Below are positions 1 through 11,409 of a stretch of 64,000 bases of DNA, piece after piece. Numbering within the stretch: the first letter of the stretch is position 1; each line of letters begins with the position of its first letter. The notes beneath the pieces are model-generated. The model searched no databases. It was not told the DNA's origin and saw nothing but the letters and a program-made list of their open reading frames with translations. Made by a program: the position numbers and the translations under genes. Location of the stretch: assembly GCA_022478985.1 (NCBI GenBank), contig JAKSZP010014467.1, positions 276,990-340,989 of the forward strand. The letters run 5' to 3'. The DNA comes from Massospora cicadina. Its lineage: Eukaryota > Entomophthoromycota > Entomophthoromycetes > Entomophthorales > Entomophthoraceae.

Positions 1-428
1 TCTTGAGGGGGGTGTTGTTGGGATTTGAGATAATGAACGAATCAAACTCCCCATTTCCCAATTGAGCCATACCAGATCAGTTCCCAAACCTATCAAAACG
101 AAAATGACTTAAGGATTATCCTCCCCAATTTTTGAGTCATGTGGGGTGGCGTTTCCATCAATTTGGTCAGGTGGGCGGTGAAATACATTCAGGATGCCCA
201 TGAGGCGGTTAATCCAGAAGACCAGGAAAGATCCTGAATGGATTGAGCCATGACAATCCTCAAGGTACTATGTCTCCACCCACCCTATAAATATCAAAAT
301 GCTTTTTACCTAATAAAATATTCGGTATCCTAACCAATTTTCCATTTCCTTCTTGACCTTACTGCGAATTTGCAGCTTCAATCCACCTTCTGACCTCAGC
401 GACAGTCTAGAGAACTGTAGTGCTGACA
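1..428 (+). repeat. LTR with preceding polypurine tract (3' LTR of an element lying left of the window)
   Basis: Bases 1-12 are purine-rich with a run of six G, and are directly followed by TGTTGTTGGG at 13. The block ends with TGACA at 424-428, so it has the TG...CA ends of an LTR about 416 bp long. Inside are a TATA-like box (CTATAAATA, about 285-293) and a poly(A) signal (AATAAA, 312-317), spaced as in an LTR promoter and terminator. The partner LTR would be outside the window, so only the 3' copy is visible. The assignment rests on structure; I have no second copy here to confirm the ends. Confidence 0.6.
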
Positions 429-429
429 G

Positions 430-1380
430 ATGAGCTTAACTCAGACAAGCTTAAAAATCCATACCATATACATAATGCTATAGCAACATAACCTCCAAGT
501 CAGATACTGATTATGGACACATAAATAACTGGACCACTCCATTGATGTGTTTGATGCCTGCCCATTCAGTCAAAACCTTATTGCAAGTCAAAGATGGAAG
601 AGCAGCAAACAAGGACTGAGATAAAGAAGTTACTAGATGCGGGGTTACTAGTCCCTTCTTAAAGGCCTTGGTCTTCCCCTTCTTGATAAACAAAAAGAAA
701 ATGAAGGTCATCAGGTAGTCATGGACTACCGCAAACTAAACAAACTCATCAAAAGGATAGATATCATATCCCCCCCATTGACAACACCCTGGCACAACTC
801 TCTGTCTCTAACAACTTTTTTTGCCATGGACTTGGCTAGCAGCTATTGGCAAATGTACCTTTCTCCCCAAGATCAGGAGAAATGCACTCTTATTTACAGT
901 GAGGGTCTCTTCCAACCCACCAAACTACCTCAAGGGTTGTGCAACGCGCCTGAAACTTTCCAGCGAGCCATGAAGCACATCTTGCATGACCTTAAATTAA
1001 GTTGCATTATCATTTATTTTAATATTACAGTAATTCTAAGATCTTCAATGAACATCCAACTCACCTAAAAGAAATATCTCAGCGCTTGCGTGAGTCCAAC
1101 CTTAAGCTAAAACCCTCCAAGTGCACCTTTTTAAAGAGGAAAGCAGACTTCCTTGGACACGCCTTTTCTCAGGAAGGAATCCAACCCATACAGGTAAGGT
1201 TGAAGCAATATCACTAATGTATTTTCCTAAAAATCTACGGTATATTCAGATATTTCTGGGCATGAAAGGGTATTATCACCAGTTTATCCCCAAGTTCACC
1301 CAACTCAATGAGCCACTTGTCCGCCTATTGCATAAGAATACCCCTTTCCATTGTGGTGCTGATAAGTAAAGCCAATTTTT
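430..1380 (+). pseudogene. Ty3/gypsy reverse transcriptase, 5'-truncated and frameshifted
   Basis: Reverse transcriptase of a Ty3/gypsy element, which copies element RNA into cDNA in cytoplasmic particles. The frame from 721 reads MDYRKLN (the first conserved RT block), then FAMDLASSYWQ (residues 34-44) and LPQGLCNAPETFQRAM (69-84). The catalytic YxDD box at about 1015-1026 has decayed to YFNI, so both aspartates are lost. The thumb and connection region (FLGMKGYYHQFIPKF) continues in another frame at 1121-1369. Gag and protease are absent upstream, where an LTR of another element lies. The same family recurs at 34.6-38.5 kb and 41.9-48.9 kb. No product can be made. Confidence 0.85.
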
Positions 1381-1985
1381 AGACTCTGAAGCAACTGCTA
1401 TAACAACGTCCTATCCTGCGGCACCCAGTCCATGGTAAACACTACATTTTATTTACCAAAGCCTCAGACTATGCTATTGGGGCCATCTGGGCTCAACTAA
1501 ATGTAAACGGGGTAGATCATCTCATATCATATTTAGTAAGATGCTGTCAAAGCTTGATGTAACTATAGCGTCACTGAGAAGTAGTGCTTTGCCATTTTGC
1601 TAGCTGTGAAACGCTACCGCCTTTTCCTGTATGGAACTACTTTCAATGTGGTTACAGACCATGCTTTCTAGAAATGGTTACAAAAATGAAGGATCCTACT
1701 GGCTGGTGGCTCGTTGGGCTCTAAAGCTCCAGCATTATGACATGAAGGTGAACATCACTTGGGAACCCACCACATGAACGTTGATGGGTTAACTCAGTTG
1801 CCAGTCCTGAATTTGGATAACAGCAAATGCGGAGAGGTTATATGGCCTTTTAATGATCTCAGATGACTGGGAGGATGAGGATGATCCTGTCCAAAAAATG
1901 CTAACCCAGAACTCCCAAAAAACTAGAGTGGAAAGTGGGAAGTTGTATAACTGGTGAGGGCAAAGTGGTTGCCCTATCATCGCCT
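1380..1985 (+). pseudogene. Ty3/gypsy RNase H remnant
   Basis: This region continues the pol gene just upstream. Fragments in different frames resemble the RNase H domain that follows RT in Ty3/gypsy elements: a stretch reading ASDYAIGAIWAQLN near 1460-1500 matches the usual DAS...GAxLxQ block. A threonine-aspartate-histidine-like block appears near 1650-1670 (TDHAF in one frame). The stretch 1770-1900 holds the short linker toward integrase (VDGLTQLP in one frame). Several frameshifts and stops show it is dead. The domain would remove RNA from the RNA:DNA hybrid. Confidence 0.65.
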
Positions 1986-3035
1986 CTCAGAACGTGCACC
2001 TGCTGTCCTAGAGGCTCACTCTACCCTAGGTCATGGGGAGCGAAGAAAACATATAAGTGGATTAGATAGCGGTACCATTGTGAAGGAATCATAGATACAA
2101 CAGTTGAAGTCTTGGATGCCTGCCTCATATATAAGAAGCAATCCAGTTTCAAGACTAGATATCAATATTAACTGATTACCACCAACAACCATTCTACACC
2201 ATCAGTCTAGACATAGTAGGTCCCTCCTGCAGACTACCAGTGGGAACAGATATATCCTGGTAGGAATTGAATATTTCACTAAGTGGATTGAAGCTGTGGC
2301 GCTCTCAGTACAAACAGCCAAAGCCACTGTGTCATTCCTGCATCAACACAAATTCACTTGCCATGGCTGCCCCCAGGTACTACTATGCGACAATGAGAAG
2401 AAATTTACCTCCAGAGTGGTCAATATCCTGGGTACCTCCATTGGATCCCAACAACTCTTCTCAGATCATAAACATTATTCTACCAATTGAATCTTGGATA
2501 GAGCAAATGGAACCTTGATCTTAATCCTAAAGAAAATGGCATCTTCTGACCCATTGCATTGGGATCAATTCCTTCATAGTGCTCTTATGACCCATTGGAT
2601 TGATTACCACCAGATCCTGAAAATGTCCCCATTCTGTATTTTGTATGGGTGAAAACCAGGGATACCAGCCCATTTAGCTAGGGATGCCTTCTCCTCTAGG
2701 GTTGAGGAACCTGAAAAAAGCCATGAGAAGATTAGCTCAGCTTATTATTCAGCTCTAACCTGAGGCTATGACTAACTTAGCTAAAACTGTTACCAAAGAA
2801 TGACAAGATGAAAATGAACTCTGGGCTCCCCTACCTACCTTCCAAGTGTCCAATATGGTCCTGTATTACCATAACTGCTTCACTCATAGAAGAGGCAAGC
2901 TTAGATCAATTTTAAGTCCCTTTTGTTATCAACTACAAGATAGGCGATGAGTATTTCATAAAGTCCTTAGCTACAGGAGTCATTAAAACTGAATATATGG
3001 ACGCTTATTACGCCCATATTTTCCCCCAACATTCT
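1985..3035 (+). pseudogene. Ty3/gypsy integrase remnant
   Basis: Integrase core of the same element. One frame (2190-2490) reads GNRYILVGIEYFTKWIEA, the block after the first catalytic aspartate, and then LLCDNEKKFTS with the second aspartate. The region for the catalytic glutamate is broken by frameshifts near 2500. Downstream, PFCILYG-like and later fragments correspond to the C-terminal part, ending just before a polypurine tract at about 3036-3047. The closest relative in this window is the integrase at 37.4-38.2 kb, which shares QTAKAT and FLHQH at the same place. No chromodomain is visible. Confidence 0.75.
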
Positions 3036-3600
3036 TAAAAGGGGTATTGTCAGACAATTTCCTTCTCGCTTAAGGGAGAAGAATGTTTTGGTTGCAAATA
3101 GTCCAAATGATGGGGGATTCCACCAAGCACCAACTAAAATTAGGTGCTCATGCCTAAGTCAAAACCCCTTTTTTTTTTTAGACCTGAAGGGGGTGCCAGG
3201 AGGTGCAAATAGTTTACTAACTAACCAATCAATAGGAACTCCAATAATCAGCCAAACTAAGTATATGTGTCAGGTAGCTGAATGGAGAACTGTATTAAAT
3301 TTCTACCTCATGTTTAAGTCCTTCCAACTTTGAAATTGATATCTAAAGCTAAGCCTATCATGAGGTGAAAGGAATTTCAAGCATTTTTGATAGGGTAAAA
3401 TGCCATTTAACTAACATGAGTTTACACCTGCTTATTTTAAATCCTCACCTACCATACTATTATCTATAAGTTCTTTTAAATACTAGGAGGCGTAAAATAA
3501 TATAACATTATTTTTTCACACCCAAGCTCCTACTAGAAAATAATATCAATACTTATTTGTTAGTCATATATATTTTAAGTGCACAAATTATTTGGAAAAT
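3036..3600 (+). repeat. Polypurine tract and probable 3' LTR of the 0.4-3 kb Ty3/gypsy element
   Basis: TTAAAAGGGGTAT (3035-3047) is a plausible plus-strand primer, immediately followed by TGTCAGACAA at 3048, a typical LTR start. The rest, to roughly 3600, is AT-rich with no frame that resembles protein. The right end is a guess because the 5' LTR is missing and no other copy in the window aligns with it. Confidence 0.4.
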
Positions 3601-4585
3601 AACAAAGATCAATCCATTGTTGTTCTCTGCCCAAAATTGGCACCTGCAAGCAACAGCAAGCAGGATTCCAATAGCAATTAAAGCATTGAAGGTTGTTGTA
3701 GGGCTGCTATCCAAGAACTAATATGATCAATTTATGGACTTTCTCTGTAAGGGAATATATCTATTGATTTAACCTCTGAGGGTAGCTTAATGTTGGGTTT
3801 TTTAGAATATCTTTGGTGTAGGAATCCAAATCCTTGCTCTTAAATTTATAACAGCAGAATTTTGGGGTTGATTTTGCAGTGGGATTCCAAACTCACTTAG
3901 TTTCTGCAAATGGTAATGGTTTGGTACACACAAGACAACTATGCCAGGTATACTGCATTGAGATAAGGGTTTTTGAGGGCGTCAAAGATCTTTTAATGAG
4001 TTGCTGATTGACTTTCTTGCAGTTCTGGTGGGTAATCTATCCCCAAAGTTCCATACAGTCCTCAAATTTGGCAAGAAATTTGCTGATACTCATAATATCC
4101 TGGAATGTTAAGCTAATATAACTTTTTATTGAGTTAAGAGGCCAAAATTCAAAAACTTCTCCGATACAAGCTTGCCATTAGGTTCAAGATTTGAAGACAG
4201 GTTGGCGCTGTGCCACTTTTAAGTGGTCCATTGAGCAGGCTGGCCACTTATTTCAAATATTTCTGGAAGCTGATCCCATAGTTTTCTCAAAGTATTATAG
4301 TGTTCCAACCATTCATTGATGGGCCTGCAGTTGAAATTTTTGAAATTCTTGGCACAGATCCACATAAAGTAGATGGCAGTCACTTGGTCAATAGGTATAT
4401 TGGTTATAGGCTCCAGGATATCATCTCTGGCAAAATCTCCACTTTGTTATAAAGGCTCAGAAATCCTTGGTTGATTATAACTTGAGGTTAAGAACCACCT
4501 CAGATTTCTGGTATAATGATCATATATAGAAATAATTGTGAGAAATCCTGCAAAAGTACTCTCTAAATCAACTGGACAAACCAAA
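3600..4585. other. No gene recognised; short minus-strand coding remnant at 4206-4450
   Basis: Most of this stretch is AT-rich with no supported gene. On the minus strand, 4450 down to 4206 has an open frame of roughly 70-80 codons that looks protein-like: it contains KNFKNFNCRPINEWLEHYN followed by LRKLWDQLPEIF, and ends in TAA. It lacks a long start-to-stop frame and I do not recognise the family. A gag-like or other retroelement remnant is most likely given the surroundings. Confidence 0.3.
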
Positions 4586-6490
4586 CCCCCTCCTCAAGCT
4601 TAAGAACCCTCAGTTGCCAACCTCAGTCTCAACCATAGTTACCCACTATTAGGCAGTAGCTGCAAAAACAGCCACTTCACCAAACGTCAGCTTGCCAGAT
4701 AGTGTATCTGTAAACTGCATGCCCATGAGATTAGTATGAACTACATCCCAAAAACCTACTGGGACCCTCCTACTATGGAGAACTCTGACCAGGAAGTTTT
4801 ATTGCATTAAATCAATTAGATGCACCTCAGCCCTTTCAGGCACCACACCACCAATTGAGTAGGATGTTTCAGCCCCTCCTACTATTGCTAATGTTGAATT
4901 CTGAATCCCACCATGAGAGGCTATTCCCAACAGTCTAATCATGAAACCATTGTCCATAAGGTTGGGTCAGCTGACTAATCTGGTTTGCAGATTACTAAAA
5001 TAGGCCATCCTAATTCACTCAGTAGAGAAACTAATGAATCACAATTCAGTGCTTTTCACCAGTTCCAATCTCTTCTGTTACATTTAAATCCATTAACCGG
5101 CACTTATAAAGTTGACACTTACTAATTTCAAGCAGAAAATGACAGATGTTTCAATCAGTTAGAGAGTTTAATACATGAAATCTCTCCTAAAAGTCAGATC
5201 AATTTTGGAAATAATAATCTGGGATGTTATGAATTATTTCCTTCTCCTCAATTGCCTTAAGGTAACTACAATCTAAATGAATCAATCTAAATTGTCGATG
5301 CTCAAGCAACTGTCCCAGCGCCAGCCAACACCAGCAACAGCTGAATTGCGCCAGCAAACAATTAACCACAAAAACTTGCCGTCACTACCTACTCAAATTT
5401 TACCTGCAGTTTTAGCTCAAAGGAAGCATAAGCGCACTAAGGGGGCTACTGGGGATTGGCAAAAAACCCCTTGTACCATAATATTTAAAGCCGGTCTCCA
5501 TGAAGTGCAAATATAACCAATGTTAAAAAGAAATGGTCAGAAACTAGAGCGCAAAAAGCTCTACCCCAATCAACCCTTTCCTAGGAAATTCGTCTTTACT
5601 ATGTGCATGATCCTGTTAAATAAACATAGAGGATTACTATCTCATACTTTAAAAATTTCAGAGACATTCCCAATCAATACCACTATCCATGAATTGGTGG
5701 AGGAACATTACATCAATGTTGGATTAACTAAAGATTCCCATGTTGCCACCTTTCAGGTTGGTATTCCTTATGGATCTCTCTGAATCTTATGCACACGTTC
5801 TCACCAGGAAAGAACCTCATAGTTACGTTTCATAACCTACCATAGACTATTGATCCTGAGTCACTTAAGCTGGCTTTATATTATGAGCTAATGTAATTTG
5901 AGTCTGTACTTACAGTAAATTTTAGTGTCCCATCCTACTATGATCCCACTCAAAGAGCCCACCTGACAAGGGCATCATTTATTCCCTCCCCTAAGGCTGC
6001 TTGCAATAAAGAAGTAATTTCTCATGTGGCAGTGATTAGGACATGCCCAGATATCTTCTTTGAGACCCTGACCTAGCACCTTAGTTGTTAATGATGTAAC
6101 GCCCTTGGACACCTGTATAGTGGCTGCACAGCTTGAAAACAAGCCCTCTCAGCCACCACTAAGGGGCCTAAACCAGACACAAACGTTCCCACGTGGCTGC
6201 TGAAGCAATTTCACAACCCACAAAATGGATCCCAATTCAGGATTATACCCATAAGCCCTTCATATTGCAGTTGGAACTGTAGTGTTAACAGTAGATTCAC
6301 AAATTCTTAGTACCTAAGCCCTTCACCAGTGGGCACGCTTTACATCATTCCAGAGTCATTACTCTCTCTTGCCAAGCGTAAGGCATCCCCCACAAGGCGG
6401 CCATCATCAGCCAACATACCCAGCGCTCCAAAGCATCCCCTCCAGTCTCCACTAGAACTCTACTGCACTAAACAGGAGCTTATATAGAAT
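4585..6490 (+). pseudogene. LINE-B ORF1 remnant with CCHC zinc knuckle
   Basis: ORF1 of a LINE on the plus strand; such proteins bind element RNA in ribonucleoprotein particles. The best marker is a CX2CX4HX4C knuckle at 6086-6127 (Cys at 6086, second Cys at 6095, His at 6110, last Cys at 6125). Its two X2 codons are both stops (TAA TGA, 6089-6094). Upstream, open pieces occur at about 4985-5262, 5277-5516 and 5520-5783, in shifting frames. A chromovirus inserted at 6491-6495, and the LINE resumes at 12564 with ORF2. The left limit is uncertain. LINE-A and LINE-C carry the same knuckle near the same place. Confidence 0.6.
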
Positions 6491-6495
6491 CTCAG
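6491..6495. repeat. Left target-site duplication CTCAG
   Basis: CTCAG directly left of the element end at 6496, repeated exactly at 12564-12568. Five-base duplications are typical of Ty3/gypsy integrases. Confidence 0.9.
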
Positions 6496-7650
6496 TGTCA
6501 GTCAAACAGCAAGTTAAAATTAGACCAGCCAGCCAGTCTTAGTGCAAAGCACCCAAACGGCAAACTATAATGCCAGTGGCACTGCTTCTAATATGAAGGT
6601 TATGAAACTAGGAAGGAGTTCTGCTAATAACTATGTATAAGCTATAATCATTTATAGACACTTAGTAAAATACCAGATGAACACGACCATAAACCCCAAG
6701 GGTTGTTGGAGTATAGGCAGAAAAGGCAGTTTTTTTTTCAACATAAGAACTGAAATTGGGGAAAGGATTTTTCATTGGAAAAATAAAGGAAGAAATAAAC
6801 CAACAATTTTTTCAGTGCAAGGCAACTGATTTAAGAGTGTATAATTGTAGTGAGTTCAAGCAGGGATCAAATCCCTCAAATTTGACCTAACCTGGAGAAT
6901 TTTTTGGGAAATGGGGCAGATAATCTCAATTGGAACTGACAACAAAGGATTCAGCGGCAGGCCAAGTCACTGTCAGTTCAACCTCAAACGCCTGAACTGA
7001 GGCTTGACTGTATTTCCATTGGTTGGTGCAACAGCATCTGGCCTGACGAGCAACAGGAATTCCCTAGAGCCACCCCACGTAGGGGTGGTCCCATTTGGTT
7101 GGAAATGGGTTTGGGATGCCCAACCCACCTGTGCCCGGTTGCTGGGGATTCATTCAGTCAAATGAATTGCATCAGCTGCAACTCCCAATTTTGCTGTATA
7201 GGGGTTTCAAACTGTTGGCAATGGTTTCCGAAGATACCATCTGCACATTGGGGATCATCCTTGATGATTCCAAGAGTGGATTAGCGTCAGCGATCATACT
7301 GGTGGCTGAGTTAAAAGTGTCCATGATTCCAGCCAATAATTCAATATTTGCCCTTTTTGAGTATAGGTTTTCCAATCAGTGGGCTTTAATCCCATCAGTT
7401 TTAGAACTATAACTTCGATTTGGTGATCTCAGTGCAGATTTCATTAATCTGGCGGACAAGTTTGGGTGAGGTGAGCGAGGGTACCAAGGGAGGAATTTGA
7501 AGAGGGAGGGCTGTTACCCATCGCTCATTTACCACATGGGCGATGTTGCCCTGGGTGACAAGGGGTACAGCCACCTTCTTTGGACCCTTTTTATTCAGAA
7601 ACAGGAAGATCGCCCAATCCACGCACAGGTGACATTCCCCTGGACTTACA
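6496..7650 (-). repeat. 3' LTR of the chromovirus
   Basis: Aligns over its whole length with 11410-12563. The ends are TGTAAGTCC (minus strand, at 7650) and TGACA (at 6496). A homologous solo LTR lies at 28551-29902 in the opposite orientation. The adjoining internal bases, 7651-7678, read on the minus strand as a purine-rich tract (AAAAAGGAAAGGG), which is the expected polypurine tract. Confidence 0.9.
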
Positions 7651-7960
7651 TTACCCTTTCCTTTTTCCAAAGAAAGGGCGTCACCACTGGGAAACTGCAC
7701 GAGGGCCACATTTTATGAGCCTTAGGCAATTTGATCACTATTACAGTTGCAAATTTTTTGGGGGGGGGACAGGGAGCGTTGGGATGGGACTCATGGAACG
7801 CTTCAACCAGTTTCATGCAATTATCACAACCACAAGCCTTGACCCAACTGTTCTCATAGGCTGGATACCCCTTCCACATGACGAGATAATGAACCAACCA
7901 CCTGGATTTTTGGGATGCTAAGATGTTTTCCACCTCAGCTTCTTCTGCATCCTCAATCAC
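7651..7960 (-). pseudogene. Chromodomain at the C terminus of Ty3/gypsy integrase
   Basis: On the minus strand from 7960 the frame reads EVENIL (residues 9-14), then YLVMWKGYP (25-33) and W39. This is the standard chromodomain pattern EVExIL...YLVKWKGY...W found at the end of chromovirus integrases, where it can steer integration to modified chromatin. The domain lies at about 7825-7940. The aromatic positions Y25, W29 and Y32 are kept. The remainder of the 104-residue frame runs to just before the polypurine tract. The frame is separated from the integrase core by stops, so this is a remnant. Confidence 0.85.
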
Positions 7961-7999
7961 TATTTGTTTGGGGTCAGTGGGAATGATCCCCTTAAATGG

Positions 8000-9010
8000 G
8001 GAAAACTGAGATACATGGAAGACGAGGTGCTGTTTTCAATGAGCTGGCAGTTTTAACTGGAAAGCACCATTGCCCAAGTCTTCCTCCACCAGGTGGGACC
8101 CAAACGTTTGATTGCAAACTTCTGGGAAAGTACCTGCATCCACAAATGATGAGTATCTAACATAACATAAGAGCCCATCACTATATCATGGCCAGGGAGC
8201 CTTTTTTCGATCTGCAAAAAGCTTATAATCATTGATAGACTTTGTAAAATGCTCCCGCACTAAGGACTGGGTAGATTGAATGTGCTCAACATGATCTGCG
8301 GCAGCAGGGACCTCTGGATGCAGACAGGGACTGACCAAAAGGAGGGATTATAATCTAACGTCGCTATATAGGGAGAAAACCCCATAGAAGCATGAGTTCC
8401 GTTATTCTAGGCAAATTGGGTGAGGGGAGGTCATTGGCCCAGGTGTCTTATGTGACCGCTGCATAGCAACACAAATACTGTTCCAAAATTTTGTTAACCC
8501 ACTCAGTTTGTCCATTAGACTGGGGATGGTATGCGGTAGAATGGCAGGGGGTGATTTTTAAGATGGTTAAAAGCTCATTCCAGAAGCGCACTGTAAATTG
8601 GGGCCCACGGTCACTGATGATCTCCTGGGGGAGACCAAATATAGAGAAAGCATGCGTATGAAGAGATAAGTAGTTTCTTCTGACATGATTGTGGAAGCAC
8701 AGTGAAAAAATAGGGAAATCTTGTAAAACGATTGAACACCACCATCACCGCCATAAACCCATTAGAACAGGGAAGCTTGACAATAAAATCCTCAGACAAT
8801 GATGTCCATGGACCCTCCGCCTGTTGTAAAGTATGTAGGAGGCCATTTCTTCATGAATGGTCAAATTTGGATTGTGCACAGGTGACGCAATCAGCGATCC
8901 AGCCTGGAACTTCCTTAGTTAAACCCACCCAATTATAAGTCTGCTTGATCAATTTAATGCATTTATTGTTGCCCAGATGGCCAGTCATGGGAGGATTGTG
9001 ATGCGCTCAA
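8000..9010 (-). pseudogene. Integrase remnant of the chromovirus
   Basis: Minus-strand fragments in order: an HHCC-type zinc region (MTGHLGNNKC then CVTCAQSK, about 8860-9000), the catalytic core beginning SEDFIVKLP and continuing VVFNRFTRFPYF (8611-8799), and the block YHPQSNGQTEWVN (about 8490-8535), whose glutamate is the third residue of the DDE triad. GFSPY, the usual tail of the core, follows near 8370-8400. Core, zinc region and the E block are in different frames. The protein would insert the cDNA into the chromosome. Confidence 0.85.
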
Positions 9011-9099
9011 AAACACCTCAGCTCTAAAGAGAGGAGAAACCCAAAACCATGACCTAAAATAGATGAGACCCTTCACCTAGGATATAGGGAAAGTTTGTG

Positions 9100-9880
9100 A
9101 GTTTGAAGAGACAATTGATCAAGTAACTACACTCCTTTGGGGCAGGACATCTGAGCTGCCAAAACCCATAAAATAAGAGGAGCATCTGGAGCAAACTCTA
9201 CTGAGACGACCTCAGGTGGTACAATAGATAGAATTTGGGTGGTGGGGATCATGGTAACCAGGTCCACTTCCTCTGAGTATATGGGGCAATGAGACAGGTT
9301 GAAGCTGAGGAAGTCATGGAGCACATTTAATGTATCTTTCATGAATTCATATTTAAGATTGAAACTGCATAAATCCTGATAGGTACAAGCCTGCCTATGT
9401 GCCAATTTTTGTGGTTTTCAGAAACATAGAAGAGCTTGGTGGTCCATATGCACAGTTAACTAATGCTGGGCACCCTGTAACAGGTACCGCCAATGAGTCA
9501 ATGACCCATGCTATGGCTGCCAATTCCTTATCATAACTGGCCCATGTTTGCTCATTAGAGGAAAATTTTGGGAAAAGTAGGCAACTGGGTGTTCTAAACC
9601 ATTTGCTCCTGGAGCAGAACTGCCCCAACTGCTACTGCCAAAAAATCACAAGCGATGATATACAATTTGGAGGGGTCCATGTGTTAAAGAATAGGAGGGG
9701 ATAAGAACAACTTTTTAATTGACTCAAACGCCTGCTGGCACTTGGGGGTCCAATGGAAAGGCACATTTTTATCCGTGAGGGGTGGAGTGGAGCAGCTAAC
9801 TGGGAAAGGGCCGGGAAAATTTTTTTAGAAAATAATGGTGCCCAAGAAACTCCATAATTGTTTCTGGGTTGTTGGAGTCA
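9100..9880 (-). pseudogene. RNase H remnant of the chromovirus
   Basis: The minus-strand frame 9395-9628 includes FSSNEQTWASYDKELAAIAW, whose YDKELAAI block is diagnostic of Ty3/gypsy RNase H. The frame 9127-9405 continues with less conserved sequence toward integrase. A block reading KKNVPFHW-like and CQQAFESIKKL precedes it at about 9715-9790 in another frame, which is the RT connection. Frameshifts make it inactive. Confidence 0.75.
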
Positions 9881-10330
9881 GTCACTCGTGGATGGCATCC
9901 AACTTGTTGGGTGGAATCACATAACCATCTTTTAGGACCAGGTTCCCAAGAAAGGTAACTTCCTCCTTATAAAACTTGCATTTTGAAGGATTCTTGAATA
10001 GACCAGCCTTGTGAAAAGCAGCCATGACTGCTTCTAAGTCTTTATCATGTTGTTTGGGAGTTAGGGAATGAACCAAGATGTCATCAATATATGCAACTGC
10101 GCATGTAAACTGGAGGTCGCCCAGAACACTATCAATCATTCTCTGAAAGGTGGCTGGCGCGTTCTTCAACCCAAAGGGCATTACGCAGAATTGAAATATA
10201 CCTCATTTTGTATGAATCACAGTAAGCCATTCTTGACCTTCCATTACCCGTATTTGGTTAAAGGCATTGATGAGATCAAGCTTTGAGAACACTTAAGATT
10301 TTAAATTGCTTGACTGATAGTTTGCTTGAG
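9880..10330 (-). pseudogene. Reverse transcriptase remnant of the chromovirus, YIDD intact
   Basis: The minus-strand frame 9882-10181 starts MPFGLKNAPATFQRMI and contains YIDDIL at residues 31-36 (about 10074-10091), with both catalytic aspartates kept. NPSKCKFYKEEVTFLG follows, the usual RT thumb start. Upstream, at 10181-10330, remnants of the FSKLDLINAF block are readable in another frame. This is the best preserved RT core among the chromoviruses here, but the flanking frames are closed by stops. Confidence 0.88.
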
Positions 10331-10629
10331 GGGCAAAGGGTAGGGATCGCTTACTGTAATTTTATTTACGTGTCCATAAACTACGCAGGGATGGAGGGAA
10401 CCATCAGCCTTCTTGGCAAAAACAATGGGGAAGGCAATTGGCTAAATCTTTTAAACAACCATCCTTTCATAAGCATATTGTCTAACCAGGTGTTAAGAGC
10501 AGCCTCCTCTGATGATGTGTGTTTGGATACAAGGGGCAGTTAATGTTCAACAACTGTACCGTTGTTCATAATCCTAAGTCAAATTTAGTGTGAGAGGGAA
10601 GACAGTCTGCCTTCTCAAGAACAAAGATA

Positions 10630-11100
10630 CTTCAATAGTGCATCATTTCTTTTGAAAAATCAGGCAGGAGGCCCAAAGGGGAAATGAGTGAGGTGATGGA
10701 GCTATGACCTTGAGTTTTCTTAAGGGTATTAACTAAGGGAAATTCTCCCTCCGTTTGATCATTGACAAATGACAACATATTTGACTCCAGGTGAATCTTA
10801 ACATGTTGCTGGCACCACCATCTGACCCCCAAGATAACCGGAAACACCAAGTTTGGCATTGCTGAGAATAGATCGCAAAAGTTAAACTGATGTACTGAGA
10901 AAGGAACTGGCCAACAGACTAGATATGAGGTCTGGGAGGCTGAAGAAGCAACCATCACTGAAGTACCTACATCCAGGTTAAGCTCCAATTGTTGGGCTAG
11001 TTCAAATTCATAAAATTTCCTGAGGCTCTGGTATCCACCAAAGCCTCAAAGGAAACGTGGTAGGACCCAACACTAATCTCCATGGGCAGTAAGAAGTAAG
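10630..11100 (-). pseudogene. Aspartic protease remnant of the chromovirus
   Basis: The minus-strand reading gives FEALVDTRASGNF at about 11010-11050. The family active site is DTGAS, so the glycine is changed to arginine (codon at about 11030), which would inactivate it. The following frame 10632-10988 includes VILGVRWW, the second conserved loop of these proteases (VILGxxWL). Retroelement proteases cut the Gag-Pol polyprotein. The text between 11100 and 11410 should be Gag but is too short and has no clear knuckle. Confidence 0.75.
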
Positions 11101-11409
11101 CGAAGTTCTCTTTATTGACAGTTGTAGTTTAATCTGGCAATACAGAAGAGATGGTAGTTAGATTGGAGGAAACCACTAGGTTCATAGTGGGTGTAAACCC
11201 TTCACAAGTCATATTGTCAGAACATACTGAAAATGGGCACAATAGCCACAGCAACTATGTGTGTGGATTGGACAATTTGAGTGGTACTAGGATAACATGG
11301 CCAGAGTAAAATTTATTCACAACCTGGGGTAGCTGAAAAGAAAGGACCATTGCTATGCCAACATCTACGAGAAAAGCAGAAATGGTTAGAAATAATGGTT
11401 GGTCAATTA

